A stretch of 64,000 nucleotides of DNA from Bacteroidales bacterium (lineage in GTDB: Bacteria > Bacteroidota > Bacteroidia > Bacteroidales > UBA932). Position numbers and translations under genes: made by a program. The notes below the pieces were generated by a model. That model saw nothing but the letters and a program-made list of their open reading frames with translations, did no database searches and was not told the DNA's origin. Shown here in pieces: positions 20,837-31,188 of this stretch. The stretch's first letter is position 1, and every line of letters starts with the position of its first letter. The stretch lies in assembly GCA_012522855.1 (NCBI GenBank), contig JAAYJQ010000012.1, positions 167,476 through 231,475 of the forward strand, given 5' to 3'.

Positions 20837-22038
20837 TAAAAGCTCATTCCACCGTCTTTCCGGCCGTTCTTGTTTCTGCGGCTCTGATACTGTTTTGCAG
20901 CAGTTGCGGGCCCGGAAGCCGGAAGTTGATTCCCGAGTCCCGTCGGGATTCCCTTGCCGTCGAGAAGGTCCTTGCTTCCATGACCCTTCGCGAGAAGGTC
21001 GGCCAGATGTTCATCGTGCGTCCGGAAGCCTTGGATCCGTCGTATTCCAACGCTGAGGTCAGGGATATATCTTCGCCCGGTCTGCTTACGATCGAAGAGG
21101 AAGTCGTCGAATTTGACCGAAAATATCCGGTCGGCGGAGTCGCGCTCTATGCCAAGAACATCCGCAATCCTGAACAATTGCTGAAACTTACGGATGCCAT
21201 CCATACCCGGTTGCTTTATGATCCGCTGGTCTGTGTCGACGAAGAAGGGGGAAGAGTGGCGAGACTGGCCAACAATGACAGCCTGAACCTCAGGCGGTTT
21301 GAGAGCATGCGCGCGATTGCCGCAAAAAACCGCCCGAAGGATGCCTTCAGGGCAGCCAGATACATCGGGACTTATCTGAAAAAGTATGGATTCGATGTTA
21401 CTTTCGCCCCGGTGGCTGATGTGAGCACGAATCCACGCGATACGGTGATCGGCCCCAGATCCTTCAGCAGCGATCCCGACGTGGCCGCGAAGTTTGTCGT
21501 CCAATATTTAAAAGGTCTGGCCCGTGCCCGGGTTGCCGGCTGTCTGAAACATTACCCCGGCCAAGGGAATGCTTCCAAAGACACGCACTACAACCCCGAC
21601 TACATCAGAAAAAACTGGGAGGAACTGGAAGACTGCGAGCTGCGAACGTTTCGGGCGGGGATCGCCGCTGGAGCCCCTCTGATCATGTCTGCCCACCTCG
21701 TTGCCATCGAGATTGATACGACCCTGTTCAATGGAATGTATATTCCCGTCTCGCTTTCCAAACTCATGCTTGACGGCAAGTTGAGGGGGGTGCTGGGTTT
21801 CAAGGGGCTCATTATCTCGGACGGTCTGGACATGAAAGCCATCATGGCCCGGTACCAGTCCAGGGATTCGGCATTGATGGCAATTGATGCCGGGACGGAT
21901 CTCGTCCTGCTTCCGTACGATTTCCGGCATGCCTTCGAAGCGGTTGTTTCCGCTGTGGAAAAAGGGGAAATTTCCGAGGAGCGCATCGACCGGAGCGTTC
22001 GGAAAATCCTGTTGCTGAAACGCGGCATCCGGAGATGA
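20833..22038 (+). CDS. Glycoside hydrolase family 3 (beta-N-acetylhexosaminidase/NagZ-like) lipoprotein
   Basis: KVGQMFIV; VDEEGGRVARL; FAPVADVSTNPRD; LKHYPGQGNASKDTH; LIISDGLDMKAIM. Confidence 0.88.
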   Translation: MIKAHSTVFPAVLVSAALILFCSSCGPGSRKLIPESRRDSLAVEKVLASMTLREKVGQMFIVRPEALDPSYSNAEVRDISSPGLLTIEEEVVEFDRKYPVGGVALYAKNIRNPEQLLKLTDAIHTRLLYDPLVCVDEEGGRVARLANNDSLNLRRFESMRAIAAKNRPKDAFRAARYIGTYLKKYGFDVTFAPVADVSTNPRDTVIGPRSFSSDPDVAAKFVVQYLKGLARARVAGCLKHYPGQGNASKDTHYNPDYIRKNWEELEDCELRTFRAGIAAGAPLIMSAHLVAIEIDTTLFNGMYIPVSLSKLMLDGKLRGVLGFKGLIISDGLDMKAIMARYQSRDSALMAIDAGTDLVLLPYDFRHAFEAVVSAVEKGEISEERIDRSVRKILLLKRGIRR

Positions 22039-22049
22039 ATTTCATCTGA

Positions 22050-22065
22050 CGGTTCTTCGGAACCG
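22050..22065 (+). terminator. cTTCGg-tetraloop hairpin after the GH3 gene
   Basis: cggttc-TTCG-gaaccg directly after the stop at 22038. Confidence 0.45.
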
Positions 22066-22089
22066 CGTTGTTAATTTTGTCAAGACCCA

Positions 22090-23643
22090 ATGGACCCCGG
22101 AATACATAGACGCAGCATCTCCGCCAACAGCAGACGGATCGCCAGAAATACTCTTTTCCTGTATTTCCGGCAGTTCCTGCTTCTTTTGATCGGGTTGTAC
22201 ACCTCCAGGGTCGTCCTTCATGCGCTGGGCGAAACGGACTTCGGTGTCTATACGGAGGTAGGAGGTTTTGTCGCGTTGTTTTCGGTGCTGTCGGCCTCTC
22301 TGTCCTCGGCAATCAGCCGATTCCTTACCTTCGAACTGGGGAGAAAGGACGAGACGCGTCTGGCCAGGATTTTTTCTTCCGCTGTCCTCATCCAACTCGG
22401 TATCGCGCTGATCGTCATCCTCGTTGCCGAAATGATCGGGCCGTGGTATATTGGCCGCTATCTGAACATTCCTGTTGAACGGCTCCATGCCGCGCACTGG
22501 ATCTTCCAGTTTTCGCTTTTTGCCTTCGCCGTGAATCTGCTGAGCGTGCCGTACAATGCATCCATCATCGCCCACGAGCGGATGGATGCTTTCGCCTATA
22601 TCGGAATCTTCGAGGGCGTTTGCAAGCTCGTCATTGCTTTGCTGATCTCCTTTTCCCCGATAGACAGGCTCGTCTTCTATGGGCTGGCGATGGGGTTGGT
22701 TGCAGTGGTCGTCCGGATGATGTACGCAACGTACTGTAGACGGAATTTCGCGGAATGCCGATTCAAGCGGGTCTATGATAAAGGAATCGTGCGGGAAATG
22801 TTTTCCTTCGCCGGCTGGAATTACATCGGATCCGGGGCTGCCGTTCTGCGGGATCATGGCGGCACCTTGATCCTCGGGTATTTTTTCGATCCTGCCGTCA
22901 ATGCGGCGAGGGGCTTGGCGCTTCAGGTAAGCATGACCGTCAATCAGTTCGTCACGAATTTCATGACGGCCATGAACCCCCAGATCACGAAGTCCTATGC
23001 TTCGGGTGATCACGGCTACATGATGAGCCTCGTGTTCAGAGGAAGCCGTTTTTCATTGTATCTGCTGTTCCTGATCGCATTCCCGATCCTGTTCAACACG
23101 CATTATCTTCTGGACTTGTGGCAGGTCAACGTGCCGGCGCATACCGTTCAATTTGTACAGTTGGCCTTGATTTTCACGATGATCGAGGCGATCTCCTATC
23201 CCTTGGTGACAGCGATGATGGCTACGGGAAACATCAAACGCTATCAGATCGTGGTGGGCGGACTCCAGTGCCTGAACCTGCCGTTTACCTTTCTGGCATT
23301 GTGGGCCGGCGGAAATCCGGAATGGGTCTATGTGGTCGCGATCGGTGTTGCCGTCCTTAGCCTTTTTGCGAGAATCGGGTTGCTGAAAGGCATGATCGGG
23401 CTGGATATCCGTTCGTTTCTCACCAAAGTTCTTCTTAAGATTCTGCTGGTCGCTGTCCTGGCCGTTCCGCTTCCGCTATTCTTGTCGCTTCGCCTGGAAG
23501 AGGGTTTCTGGAATATGGTTCTGATCTGTCTGGTGACGGAACTGGTTACCGGGACCATCATTTGGTTCGTCGGTATGCGAAAAGATGAACGCCGGTTCCT
23601 GGTAGAGGATCTCAAAGAGAAATGGGGGAGGAAATCCATATGA
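22090..23643 (+). CDS. Polysaccharide flippase (Wzx/MATE-type, MOP superfamily)
   Basis: About 12-14 hydrophobic segments; RNTLFLYFRQFLLLLIGLYTSRVVLHALGETDFGVY is typical of Bacteroides O-antigen flippases. Confidence 0.88.
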   Translation: MDPGIHRRSISANSRRIARNTLFLYFRQFLLLLIGLYTSRVVLHALGETDFGVYTEVGGFVALFSVLSASLSSAISRFLTFELGRKDETRLARIFSSAVLIQLGIALIVILVAEMIGPWYIGRYLNIPVERLHAAHWIFQFSLFAFAVNLLSVPYNASIIAHERMDAFAYIGIFEGVCKLVIALLISFSPIDRLVFYGLAMGLVAVVVRMMYATYCRRNFAECRFKRVYDKGIVREMFSFAGWNYIGSGAAVLRDHGGTLILGYFFDPAVNAARGLALQVSMTVNQFVTNFMTAMNPQITKSYASGDHGYMMSLVFRGSRFSLYLLFLIAFPILFNTHYLLDLWQVNVPAHTVQFVQLALIFTMIEAISYPLVTAMMATGNIKRYQIVVGGLQCLNLPFTFLALWAGGNPEWVYVVAIGVAVLSLFARIGLLKGMIGLDIRSFLTKVLLKILLVAVLAVPLPLFLSLRLEEGFWNMVLICLVTELVTGTIIWFVGMRKDERRFLVEDLKEKWGRKSI

Positions 23644-24848
23644 TACGGATTGCTGACAGAAAACAATGCTGCGGCTGCTCCGCATGCGCAGCCATCTGCC
23701 CTGCGGATGCAATCAAGATGAAGCCGGATGGAATGGGATTCCGATATCCCGTCGTGGATCGGGACAAGTGCATCGAATGCGGCAGGTGTGAAAAAGTGTG
23801 CGCGTTCAACGACCACTATGACCGTTCCTTGCATCTAGAAGCTCCGGTCACCTATGCAGCCCGCGCTGAGGATCCTGAGGAATTGGCCCGCAGCCAGAGC
23901 GGTGGGGTCTCTTACCTGTTGATGAAGCGCGTTCTTCAAGCCGGAGGCATCGTCTACGGAGCCGGATTCGTCGATCATTTCCGGGTCGCGCACAAGCGCG
24001 CGGAAGACTTGGAACAGGCTCAGGAATTCCGCTTGAGCAAATATGTCCAGAGCGATCCGGGTCAGACCTTTCGTCAAACGCTAGCGGATTTGAAGTCCGG
24101 CCGGAACGTGCTTTTCACCGGAACGCCTTGTCAGACCGCCGGTCTGCATGCTTTTGTCGGCCCGAAGTACCGCGAAAGACTCTGGCTTCAGGACATCGTT
24201 TGTCACGGCGTGCCCGCTCCGAATGTCTGGAGAGACTATCTTTCGTTCCGTGAACGAAAGGCAGGGCGAGCCGCGACAGAACTCCTGTTCAGGGATCCTG
24301 CCTGCGGATGGCATACGCATCGCGAAACTGTCCGTTTCGGGAAAGCCCGGGTTACGAGCGGAGATTATTCCCGCCTGTACCACAAAGCCCTCATGTCCCG
24401 TCCTTCCTGCGGTGTCTGTCCTTACGCGAACTTGCACCGTCCTTCGGATCTGACGTGCGGCGACTGTTGGGGAATCGAATCGGTTGATAAGAACTTTGCC
24501 GGAGACGGACTGGCGGCCTCCCTGATTCTTGTCAACACCCGGAAAGGGGAAAACCTGTTTTCGCAGGTGCTTCCGGAAATGCAGGTCTTGCCGGTGAACA
24601 TCGACAGGCTCCTGCAGCTGAATCTCTGCCGCCCGACGCCACCCGCTGCGGAAAGTGAAGCGTTCGAGCGGGAGTACCTCAACGGAGGATTCGAGTCCAT
24701 CCGCAAGGAATTCATGGTTCCGACCTTGAAGGAGCGGTTTGCCGCCTGGAAATGGCGGGTCAAGCGATCTGAGATAGGGAAAAGGTTCTTAAGTACCCTT
24801 CAGGGCTTTCCTTTCCGGAGTCTTTTCCTGAAGAAGAAACGGGGATAG
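23640..24848 (+). CDS. Coenzyme F420 hydrogenase/dehydrogenase beta-subunit-like 4Fe-4S protein
   Basis: CCGCSACAAICPADAIKM and CIECGRCEKVC ferredoxin motifs; FTGTPCQTAGL; ATGA overlap with the flippase gene. Confidence 0.88.
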   Translation: MIRIADRKQCCGCSACAAICPADAIKMKPDGMGFRYPVVDRDKCIECGRCEKVCAFNDHYDRSLHLEAPVTYAARAEDPEELARSQSGGVSYLLMKRVLQAGGIVYGAGFVDHFRVAHKRAEDLEQAQEFRLSKYVQSDPGQTFRQTLADLKSGRNVLFTGTPCQTAGLHAFVGPKYRERLWLQDIVCHGVPAPNVWRDYLSFRERKAGRAATELLFRDPACGWHTHRETVRFGKARVTSGDYSRLYHKALMSRPSCGVCPYANLHRPSDLTCGDCWGIESVDKNFAGDGLAASLILVNTRKGENLFSQVLPEMQVLPVNIDRLLQLNLCRPTPPAAESEAFEREYLNGGFESIRKEFMVPTLKERFAAWKWRVKRSEIGKRFLSTLQGFPFRSLFLKKKRG

Positions 24849-25705
24849 AAAGGGGAAAGGACCGCCAGTTTGAGCAGGTCGGAAAGTCGGAGATCGATTT
24901 CTTTCATGGAATAGCCTTGTTCCCGGGCATTCCGCACGGTGGACAGGAACATGCAGATCAGCGCTTCCAGGAAGACCGGAGAGAGCCGGTGATGGAGATA
25001 GAAACAGCACAAGTCCCTGAAATTCTGAAGGCTGTCCCTGAAATGGCGGACAGAGAGCCGGTTCATGATTGAATCCTTACGGATCACCCGATAGAATACG
25101 GCCGGAAAGTTCGAGAAGGCGCACCGGATACAATGATACAATGCGCGGAAATTGAACTCGTTGTCTTCATGAATTCTTCCCGGAACGAAAGTAAGCCGGT
25201 GCCGCTCAAGGAAAGATCTGCGGTAGAGATACAACCATACCGGAGTTCCGAAAAAGGTTCCGTGCCGGTCATAGAAATTCTTCGCGAAAACGGCTCCGGA
25301 AGAGACCGGGAGGTCGAAGCCCGGCCGGAAGTAGAACGTGCCGTCTCCGATGTCTGCATTGAAGCATGCCATCTCCAGATCCTCTCCGGCGGCGAACGTA
25401 TGCATTTTCTTCAGGGCTCCCGGCAACAGGTAATCGTCGCTGTCCAGAAAAAATACGTACTCTCCTTTCGCCCGGGCGAGTCCCGCGTTCCGCGCGACGC
25501 TTTGTCCGGCGTTGCGTTGGTTCAGTATCGACAGGTTCGGATGTGCCTGGCGATATTGTTCGAGTACCGTGTCGCTTCCGTCCGTCGATCCATCGTTCAC
25601 GCAGATGACTTCGAATGACGCGAAGTCCTGAGAGAAAACGGAGTCCAGGCATTCGGAAAGATAAGGAAGGACATTGTAGACCGGTATGACGACGGAAACT
25701 TGCAT
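24800..25705 (-). CDS. Glycosyltransferase family 2
   Basis: MQVSVVIPVYNVLPYLSECLDSVFSQDFASFEVICVNDGSTDGS; FLDSDDYL. Confidence 0.93.
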   Translation of the reverse strand: MQVSVVIPVYNVLPYLSECLDSVFSQDFASFEVICVNDGSTDGSDTVLEQYRQAHPNLSILNQRNAGQSVARNAGLARAKGEYVFFLDSDDYLLPGALKKMHTFAAGEDLEMACFNADIGDGTFYFRPGFDLPVSSGAVFAKNFYDRHGTFFGTPVWLYLYRRSFLERHRLTFVPGRIHEDNEFNFRALYHCIRCAFSNFPAVFYRVIRKDSIMNRLSVRHFRDSLQNFRDLCCFYLHHRLSPVFLEALICMFLSTVRNAREQGYSMKEIDLRLSDLLKLAVLSPFYPRFFFRKRLRKGKP

Positions 25706-25872
25706 CGATGGAAAAAGCGAGTCACTTGTTTCTGCAAACATACGGAATATTTTGGAATCAAGCGCTCCGGACAGCGAGCGACGGCGTAATGAATGACCCT
25801 AGGCGTTTTTTTTGTATATTCGCATCGGATCATTCCGGACGGTGAAGATCCTTGAAGGATTTTTGACAGGCA

Positions 25873-26955
25873 ATGAAAATCGGCATTCTGACTTTTCATA
25901 TCGCCCGTAATTACGGTGCCGTGCTTCAATGTTACTGCTTGACGGAAACGTTGAAGCGGCTGCAACACGAGGTTAAGGTGATCGATTACAGGCCTGTCTA
26001 TCTCGTGAAAGCCCACTCCCTGTTCCGGAAACAGTGGCTGAAACATCCGCTTTCCCTGCTTCGCTTTTTCATTTTGTTCCCCTCCGCCCTCTTGAGACGC
26101 AGGAAATTCGATCATTTCCTTGCATCTCTTCCGCTGCAATCCCTTGCTTTCAAGAGTCCCGACAATGATTTCGATGCGTTCGTGTTCGGAAGCGACCAAA
26201 TCTGGAACAAATTGATTTGCAATGGGTTTGACCCTGTTTATTTTGCCGGGGAAGCCGCATTCGAAGGCAAATTGAAAATCGCGTACGCGGCCAGTTCAGG
26301 CCACGTTCAGCTGACCGATCGGGAACAGGAGACGTTCTTGCGGTACATGCAGCGTTTCGACGCTCTGGGCGTCCGGGAAACGAGCCTGCAAGATTTTTTG
26401 CAGCGTCACGGCATTCCGGCTACCCTTACGGTAGATCCTGTCGTGCTGGCAGGCAGGCCCGTGCTGGATGCGATCGCGGATAAGGCTCCTGCGAGACGCG
26501 GAAGGTATGTGCTTTGCTACGAAGTGAGCCCGACCCGAAAGGTCAGGTCTTTCGCGCGTCGGATCGCGCGGGAATTGGGATGCGATGTGCTGCCCGTGGC
26601 CCGCGGAGAGTATGCCTCGGGCAGGAAATGTGTTTCTCCGGAAGCGTTCATCGCGCTGTTCCGCGATGCCGCCTTCGTGGTCTCTTCTTCTTTTCACGGG
26701 ATGGCGCTTTCCCTGATGTTCGGCAAATCGTTCTACAACATTTCCGTCAATGACCAGCAGGATGAGCGGGTTCGCTCCTTCCTCTCGGTCGTGGGACTCG
26801 AAGGTCGCTTGATTCGGCAGGAATCCCAGATCCGTCTTCAAGAAGCGATTGACTACGATTGCGTATGGAAGCAGATCGAAGGTCTCCGAGCTTCTTCGCT
26901 TGATTTTCTGAAAGAAGCCCTCCGGTCCAAACGGGTTTCAAATCCCATCACCTAG
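25873..26955 (+). CDS. Polysaccharide pyruvyl transferase family protein
   Basis: MKIGILTFHIARNYGAVLQCYCL; VFGSDQIWN; DPVVLAG; FVVSSSFHGMALSLMFGKSF. Confidence 0.9.
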   Translation: MKIGILTFHIARNYGAVLQCYCLTETLKRLQHEVKVIDYRPVYLVKAHSLFRKQWLKHPLSLLRFFILFPSALLRRRKFDHFLASLPLQSLAFKSPDNDFDAFVFGSDQIWNKLICNGFDPVYFAGEAAFEGKLKIAYAASSGHVQLTDREQETFLRYMQRFDALGVRETSLQDFLQRHGIPATLTVDPVVLAGRPVLDAIADKAPARRGRYVLCYEVSPTRKVRSFARRIARELGCDVLPVARGEYASGRKCVSPEAFIALFRDAAFVVSSSFHGMALSLMFGKSFYNISVNDQQDERVRSFLSVVGLEGRLIRQESQIRLQEAIDYDCVWKQIEGLRASSLDFLKEALRSKRVSNPIT

Positions 26956-26956
26956 C

Positions 26957-27967
26957 ATGAAACTCTCCATTATCATTCCCATGTACAATGCGGAGCCGTA
27001 CATCCGCAAATGTCTTGCATCCTGTCTGGATCAGGATCTTCCGTTTACGGAATATGAGATCGTCGTGGTTGATGACGGAAGCGGCGACGGCGGCCCGGCC
27101 ATCGTGGAGGAGGTGGCCGCAGTGGCGGCATCTGAGGGGAAGGCTATGGTCCGAGTCCTGAGCCAGGCGAATGCCGGACAGGGGGCGGCCCGGAATCGAG
27201 CGCTGGAAATTGCCGAGGGTGACTACATCTGGTTCGTGGATGCGGACGATTGGATCCGGTCCCGATGTCTGGCGGAGTTGCTTTCATTGGCTGAAGGTTT
27301 CGACGTATTGGCTTTCGGCGCGACGAACTATGCGGTTTCGGAGGGGAACCTTGTCGCACAGGACGTTTTTTCCTATCCGGAAGATCGTGTCACGACGGGC
27401 CGGGAACACTTTATCCGGGTGAACGAGCGCGTCAAGGTTTGTCCCCCTTTCTATCTGTTCCGGCGAACCTTCCTGCTGGATCATTCCCTGCGGTTTCCTG
27501 TAGGCCTTTTTCATGAAGACGCGCAGTTTACACCGGAAGCGGTGCTGTTAGCCGGCCCGATGCGGATCACGCGGGGGACGTATTACGGCCGCCTGATCCG
27601 TGCGGGTTCCACCATGCAAAGCCTCAACTTCAATCGCATCCGGAACCTCCACAGCGTCGCGGCCAACCTTATGGAATTCAAGGTCTCACAGAAAATGGAC
27701 ACAACCCTGGGAAGGGCATTCGACAGTTACCTCTCGAACATCGTCAATCAAAGCAACAAACTGGTCTTGCACTTCTCCCGGATTGCCCCGGAGCGGAGAG
27801 AAGAACTGTTCCGGGAGCAGAACGCATGGGTGGCCGGGCTCCCCTGGCTGCCGGGGGTGCTGTGCAACAGCATGCAGCTCAAATATCGGCTGGAAGGTTG
27901 GCTGTTCAGGATTTTTCCGCGCAAGATGATGCAAATCTACCGTTTCCTGCTTTTTTTCAAAGGCTGA
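26957..27967 (+). CDS. Glycosyltransferase family 2
   Basis: MKLSIIIPMYNAEPYIRKCLASCLDQDL; VDDGSGDGG; FVDADDWI. Confidence 0.93.
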   Translation: MKLSIIIPMYNAEPYIRKCLASCLDQDLPFTEYEIVVVDDGSGDGGPAIVEEVAAVAASEGKAMVRVLSQANAGQGAARNRALEIAEGDYIWFVDADDWIRSRCLAELLSLAEGFDVLAFGATNYAVSEGNLVAQDVFSYPEDRVTTGREHFIRVNERVKVCPPFYLFRRTFLLDHSLRFPVGLFHEDAQFTPEAVLLAGPMRITRGTYYGRLIRAGSTMQSLNFNRIRNLHSVAANLMEFKVSQKMDTTLGRAFDSYLSNIVNQSNKLVLHFSRIAPERREELFREQNAWVAGLPWLPGVLCNSMQLKYRLEGWLFRIFPRKMMQIYRFLLFFKG

Positions 27968-28094
27968 CGGTTCTTCGTCCCGCTTTGCATTCTTCGAATC
28001 GATTCTTTGGCACGATTTTGGAGGAAGGAAAGCAACATTTGATGCCGTAGACGCATCAATATTGATGGAAAAACAGCATTAATATTATTATCCT

Positions 28095-28709
28095 ATGAAA
28101 AAAATCTTTGCTGCCGTTTTAACCGCATCTCTGATGCTCATCGGTACTTCCGCTTTCGCTCAGTTTTCCGCAGGCGCCGGCTTCATGAATTCTTCGCTCA
28201 ACGACGGAAAAGAATCTTCGGCACTGAATGGCTTGTTCGCCGGTGTCTCCTACAACATCCCCCTTGCGGGCGGTTTGGGAGTTGCCCCCGGTTTCTACTA
28301 CTCTTTCCTGACCAAGAAGGATTCCGGCAATCTGGGCACTTTCACCTACGCGGGTGATCGGACGGACATGTATTTGACGGTTCCGGTGGATCTCAACTAC
28401 GGAATTCAGATCGCGGACGGTTTCAAGGCGCTCCTCTTCGCCGGTCCGGCCTTTTCGTATGGGCTTTCTTCCAAGACGAAGGTTTTCGGAAGCATCGGTG
28501 ATTTCTCTGCCGGTTCCACGAGAGATAATTACGGCAATGAGGACTACGGCCGCATCGATGTGATGCTCGGCGGCGGTGTCGGGGTTGAACTCGAGGACAT
28601 CGTCCGTTTTACCGTGGGCTATGACTACGGCATGATGGATCTCGACAAGACGGATGCAGGCACCCTTCACAGAAGCCAGTTGCATGTCGGCGTGGCTTTT
28701 CTCTTCTAG
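28095..28709 (+). CDS. Outer-membrane beta-barrel protein
   Basis: Signal peptide MKKIFAAVLTASLMLIGTSAFAQ; alternating beta-strand pattern; ends in VGVAFLF. Confidence 0.8.
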   Translation: MKKIFAAVLTASLMLIGTSAFAQFSAGAGFMNSSLNDGKESSALNGLFAGVSYNIPLAGGLGVAPGFYYSFLTKKDSGNLGTFTYAGDRTDMYLTVPVDLNYGIQIADGFKALLFAGPAFSYGLSSKTKVFGSIGDFSAGSTRDNYGNEDYGRIDVMLGGGVGVELEDIVRFTVGYDYGMMDLDKTDAGTLHRSQLHVGVAFLF

Positions 28710-28741
28710 AACGTTATTGGTTAGTTAGTTAATAATATGGG

Positions 28742-28769
28742 TGCGGCCGGGCTGTGAAGTCCGGCCGCA
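28742..28769. terminator. Hairpin terminator between convergent genes
   Basis: tgcggccgg/ccggccgca 9-bp stem followed by tattttat. Confidence 0.7.
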
Positions 28770-28785
28770 TATTTTATCGCACGTT

Positions 28786-31188
28786 TCAGAGTTTCAGCGT
28801 GAGGTTGTGAACCCCGGGGGAATAGGGAATATGCGCCCGCTTCCCGGTTCCGGAGTAGAGGATCGTAAGGTGGTAGACCGCCTCGCGGAATTTCCGTGTG
28901 ATCTTGAAGCTTTTGAAGGATTTGGGAAGACAGGGTGCGATGGTAAGCCCGTCATACTCCGGCCGGATGCCCAGCAGGTACACGGACACGGCATACCAAC
29001 TCCAAGCCGCGGTTCCGGTCAGCCAGCTGTTTTTGCCTTCTCCGGGTTTCGCAGCGTCTTTTCCGGCTACCATCTGGCAGTAGACATAGGGTTCTACTTT
29101 GTGGAGCGCCTGGTCTCCGACACAGGCCGGCGAGATCTTGCAGTAGTGCTCCCAGGCATCATCCGGTCGCTGCGCAAGCACTTCCGCAATGATGATCCAG
29201 GGATTGTTGTGGCAGAAGATCCCCGCGTTCTCCTTGTATCCTTCCGGGTAAGAAGAAATTTCTCCGTATTCAAGGTAGTAGCGCGAAAATGCAGGTTGGT
29301 TGAGAACAATGCCGTGCCTGCTGTCCAGCCACTTCTTGACGGAGTCCAGGGCCTTGTCACACATTCCCTGCTCCGCTCCGATCCGGGCCATGGCACACCA
29401 ACCCTGACTTTCGATGAAGATTTTTCCTTCTTCGTTCGTATGCGATCCGACTTTTCTTCCGGCGAAGTCGTACGCCCTGAGAAACCATTCGCCGTCCCAA
29501 CCGAACCGTTCGACAGCTTCGGTCATATTTTCGATGGACCGGACGACCTCCCGGAGGTATGCCTCGGGGATCTTTCCCCGTAATTGAGGTTGGCGGAGCA
29601 GCTCCAGATACTCTTTCCCGACCGCAACGAACATGCCGGCGATCATCAAAGATTCCGCGCGGCTCCCTTCCTCCCGGTAGTCGGTGGTTTGGAAGGATTC
29701 GTCCGGATTTTCGGAAAAACAGTTGAGGTTGAGGCAGTCGTTCCAATCCGCCCTGCCGATCAGCGGGAGGCCGTGGGGTCCGAGATGGTCCGTGACATGC
29801 CGGAAGCTGACTTGGAGATGATGGAGCAGGCTCTGTTCGCTGCCTTCAACCTGGTCGAAGGGCACGCGCTCGTCAAGGATTGTAAAATCGCCGGTTTCTT
29901 TGAGATAGACAAGGGTGCCGAATAGCAGCCAGAGGGGGTCATCGTTGAAGCCCGAGCCGATTGCATGGTTTCCGCGTTTGGTGAGAGGCTGGTACTGGTG
30001 GTAACAGCTTCCATCCGGGAATTGCGTTGCCGCAAGGTCCAGAATACGCTGTCGCGCGCGTTCGGGGATCAGATGGACAAAACCGGCCAGATCTTGGTTG
30101 GAGTCCCGGAAGCCTATGCCCCGGCTGATCCCGCTTTCGAAATAACTGGCGCTGCGGCTCAAGTTGAAGGTTACCATGCACTGGTATTGGTTCCAGATGT
30201 TCACCATCGTGTCCAGTTCCGGTACTTCGCTTTCAACCGAGAAATTGGACAGAAGATCGTCCCAATAGGCGCGGAGCGTTTCAAAGGCGGCATCCACCTT
30301 GTCCGTGGTGTCGAAGGCCTTTTGTAAGGCATATGCTCCCTCCTTGTTGAGAATTCCCGGTTTGAGAAATTTCTTCCCTTCGGGATTCTCGACATAGCCC
30401 AGCAGGAAAATCAGGTCTCTGGACTCGCCCGGTGCCAGTTCGAGGTTCAACTGGTGTGCCGCTGCAGGACTCCAGCCGTGGGCGATTGAACCGCTCGATC
30501 GGCCCCTGTACACCGCATCCGGCGCTTCGAATCCGTTGTACATGCCCAGAAAAGAGTTGCGGTCCGTATCGAAGCCGTCGATCTCCGCATTGACCCAGTA
30601 GAAGGCATAGTGGTTCCGTCGTTCCCGGTATTCCGTCTTGTGGTAAATCGCGCTCCCTTCCACCTCCACCTCTCCCGTGGAGAGGTTCCGCTGGAAGTTC
30701 TCCTGATCTTTTTCCGCGTTCCAGAGGCACCATTCCACAAAGGAGAACAGTTTGAATTCCCGCGTGTCCTTACCCTCGTTGGTGAGGGTCAGTTTGTGAA
30801 TTTCACAGCGGGAATCCGGTGGAACGAAGAACAGAACCTCTGCCTTGAGTCCTTCGCGGATCCCCGTAATTTTCGTGTAGCCGAGTCCGTGACGGCACTC
30901 ATAGAAGTCCAGCCGGGTTTTTGACGGCTTCCATCCGGGATTCCAGATGGTATTCCCTTCTTTGATGTAAAAATATCTCCCTCCGCTGTCTGTCGGCACC
31001 CCGTTGTAGCGATATCGCAGGATGCGGCGGAACTTCGCGTCCCGGAAAAAGCAGTATCCGCCGGCAGTATTCGAGACGAGTCCGAAGAAGTCTTCGGTTC
31101 CGAGATAGTTGATCCAGGGCCAGGGTGTTGTCGGCGATGTAATGACGTATTCCCGGTTTCGATTGTCGAAGTGGCCGTATTCGTTCAT
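28786..31188 (-). CDS. GH94 cellobiose-phosphorylase-type glycoside phosphorylase
   Basis: [75 protein letters not shown] resembles known cellobiose phosphorylase N-termini; ADWNDCLNL catalytic region. Confidence 0.88.
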   Translation of the reverse strand: MNEYGHFDNRNREYVITSPTTPWPWINYLGTEDFFGLVSNTAGGYCFFRDAKFRRILRYRYNGVPTDSGGRYFYIKEGNTIWNPGWKPSKTRLDFYECRHGLGYTKITGIREGLKAEVLFFVPPDSRCEIHKLTLTNEGKDTREFKLFSFVEWCLWNAEKDQENFQRNLSTGEVEVEGSAIYHKTEYRERRNHYAFYWVNAEIDGFDTDRNSFLGMYNGFEAPDAVYRGRSSGSIAHGWSPAAAHQLNLELAPGESRDLIFLLGYVENPEGKKFLKPGILNKEGAYALQKAFDTTDKVDAAFETLRAYWDDLLSNFSVESEVPELDTMVNIWNQYQCMVTFNLSRSASYFESGISRGIGFRDSNQDLAGFVHLIPERARQRILDLAATQFPDGSCYHQYQPLTKRGNHAIGSGFNDDPLWLLFGTLVYLKETGDFTILDERVPFDQVEGSEQSLLHHLQVSFRHVTDHLGPHGLPLIGRADWNDCLNLNCFSENPDESFQTTDYREEGSRAESLMIAGMFVAVGKEYLELLRQPQLRGKIPEAYLREVVRSIENMTEAVERFGWDGEWFLRAYDFAGRKVGSHTNEEGKIFIESQGWCAMARIGAEQGMCDKALDSVKKWLDSRHGIVLNQPAFSRYYLEYGEISSYPEGYKENAGIFCHNNPWIIIAEVLAQRPDDAWEHYCKISPACVGDQALHKVEPYVYCQMVAGKDAAKPGEGKNSWLTGTAAWSWYAVSVYLLGIRPEYDGLTIAPCLPKSFKSFKITRKFREAVYHLTILYSGTGKRAHIPYSPGVHNLTLKL

